This document shows positions 63,685-64,000 of a stretch of 64,000 bases of DNA, piece by piece (position 1 is the first letter of the stretch; every line of letters starts with the position of its first letter). Source of the stretch: Sodalis sp. CWE (GTDB taxonomy: Bacteria > Pseudomonadota > Gammaproteobacteria > Enterobacterales > Enterobacteriaceae); NCBI RefSeq assembly GCF_019646055.1, contig NZ_JAESFE010000001.1:186001-250000 (forward strand). Reading direction: 5' to 3'. The position numbers were made by a program, and so were the translations under genes. A model generated the notes under the pieces. It saw nothing but the letters and a program-made list of their open reading frames with translations, did not search any database and was not told where the DNA came from.

Positions 63685-64000
63685 TCATTCAGGATTTGTT
63701 TTTCCAAATCGTCGTTCTCGTTTAGCGAAGGCGTTTAACGCACCTTCAAAAACAGTTTCGTCAAAATCAGGCCATAATACATCAGTAAAAAATAATTCTG
63801 AATAAGCAATCTGCCATAGTAAAAAATTACTGATACGATGTTCTCCTCCAGTACGAATAACAAGATCTACCGGAGTTAATTCATTCATACAAACCACTTG
63901 ACAAAAAACGTCTTCATTTATCTGATCAGGATGTAAAATACCATTTTGAACTTGATTAGCAAGTTGCCGCACTCCTTGAATTATATCCCAACGTCCACCA
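63685..64000 (-). CDS. uppS: Undecaprenyl diphosphate synthase UppS (5' part outside window)
   Basis: UppS (IspU) condenses isopentenyl diphosphate units onto farnesyl diphosphate to make the C55 lipid carrier for peptidoglycan and O-antigen. Only the C-terminal part is here: it enters at the window edge reading [20 protein letters not shown], then [40 protein letters not shown] and [12 protein letters not shown], with the RTGGE and SNFLLWQ substrate-binding motifs intact. The frame is open to base 64000, so the start lies beyond the window. cdsA follows in the same direction. Confidence 0.95.
   Translation of the reverse strand, partial: GGRWDIIQGVRQLANQVQNGILHPDQINEDVFCQVVCMNELTPVDLVIRTGGEHRISNFLLWQIAYSELFFTDVLWPDFDETVFEGALNAFAKRERRFGKTNPE

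Overview
This 64 kb window looks like part of the chromosome of a gammaproteobacterium of the Enterobacterales that has a reduced, AT-rich, probably host-restricted genome. Nearly every gene is a clear single-copy orthologue of an Escherichia coli housekeeping gene. Genes plus RNA genes cover only about 72 % of the window by my own sum. The rest is long, very AT-rich, gene-free spacer, and many spacers sit exactly where E. coli has a gene (kdsD, rpoN/hpf, zapE/zapG, degS, rsmB, ubiJ, tat genes, rseP and others). No insertion sequence, phage gene, CRISPR array, toxin or secretion system is visible. Low GC, moderate genome erosion and a retained full Gram-negative envelope fit an insect symbiont (for example a stinkbug or sharpshooter symbiont), but I cannot name the species from this window.

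Layout. 1-10.4 kb: folB (partial), plsY, tsaD, the rpsU-dnaG-rpoD macromolecular-synthesis operon, tRNA-Ile2(CAU), a yqjA-type DedA protein, rnpB and rsmI. 11-16.3 kb: dolP, rplM-rpsI and degQ. 16.4-26.4 kb: murA-ibaG, the mlaFEDCB phospholipid transport operon, the kdsC-lptC-lptA-lptB LPS block, ptsN and tRNA-Leu(CAA). 27-33.3 kb: mreBCD, aroQ and accB-accC. 34.7-38.7 kb: tsaC-aroE and def-fmt. 39.6-46.1 kb: rmuC, ubiE, ubiB and ubiD. 46.5-64 kb: proS, tilS, accA, dnaE and the lipid A / outer-membrane assembly run uppS-cdsA-[rseP missing]-bamA-skp-lpxD-fabZ-lpxA-lpxB.

Function. The genes describe a cell that keeps an outer membrane with lipid A (lpxA, lpxB, lpxD, kdsC, lptABC, bamA, skp, degQ, dolP, mla). 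It builds peptidoglycan and a rod-shape cytoskeleton (murA, uppS, mreBCD), makes fatty acids and phospholipids (accA, accB, accC, fabZ, plsY, cdsA), makes ubiquinone for respiration (ubiB, ubiD, ubiE), and keeps at least part of the shikimate and folate pathways (aroQ, aroE, folB). Translation-linked modification is well represented: tsaC and tsaD for t6A, tilS together with its tRNA-Ile2 substrate, rsmI, def and fmt.

Most unusual observations. Several enzymes have substitutions at normally near-invariant motif residues (AccC R167L, CdsA signature R to C, RsmI EDTR to EHAR, MlaE GRAGS to GLVGS, TsaD SGGHT to SGAHT, MreB GGGTT to GGGTA). The mla and mre operons are dilated by non-coding spacers. 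Two proteases of the sigma-E cascade (DegS, RseP) are missing from their syntenic slots. Several strong intergenic hairpins exist, the largest between mreB and mreC. I found no convincing undescribed multi-gene system here.
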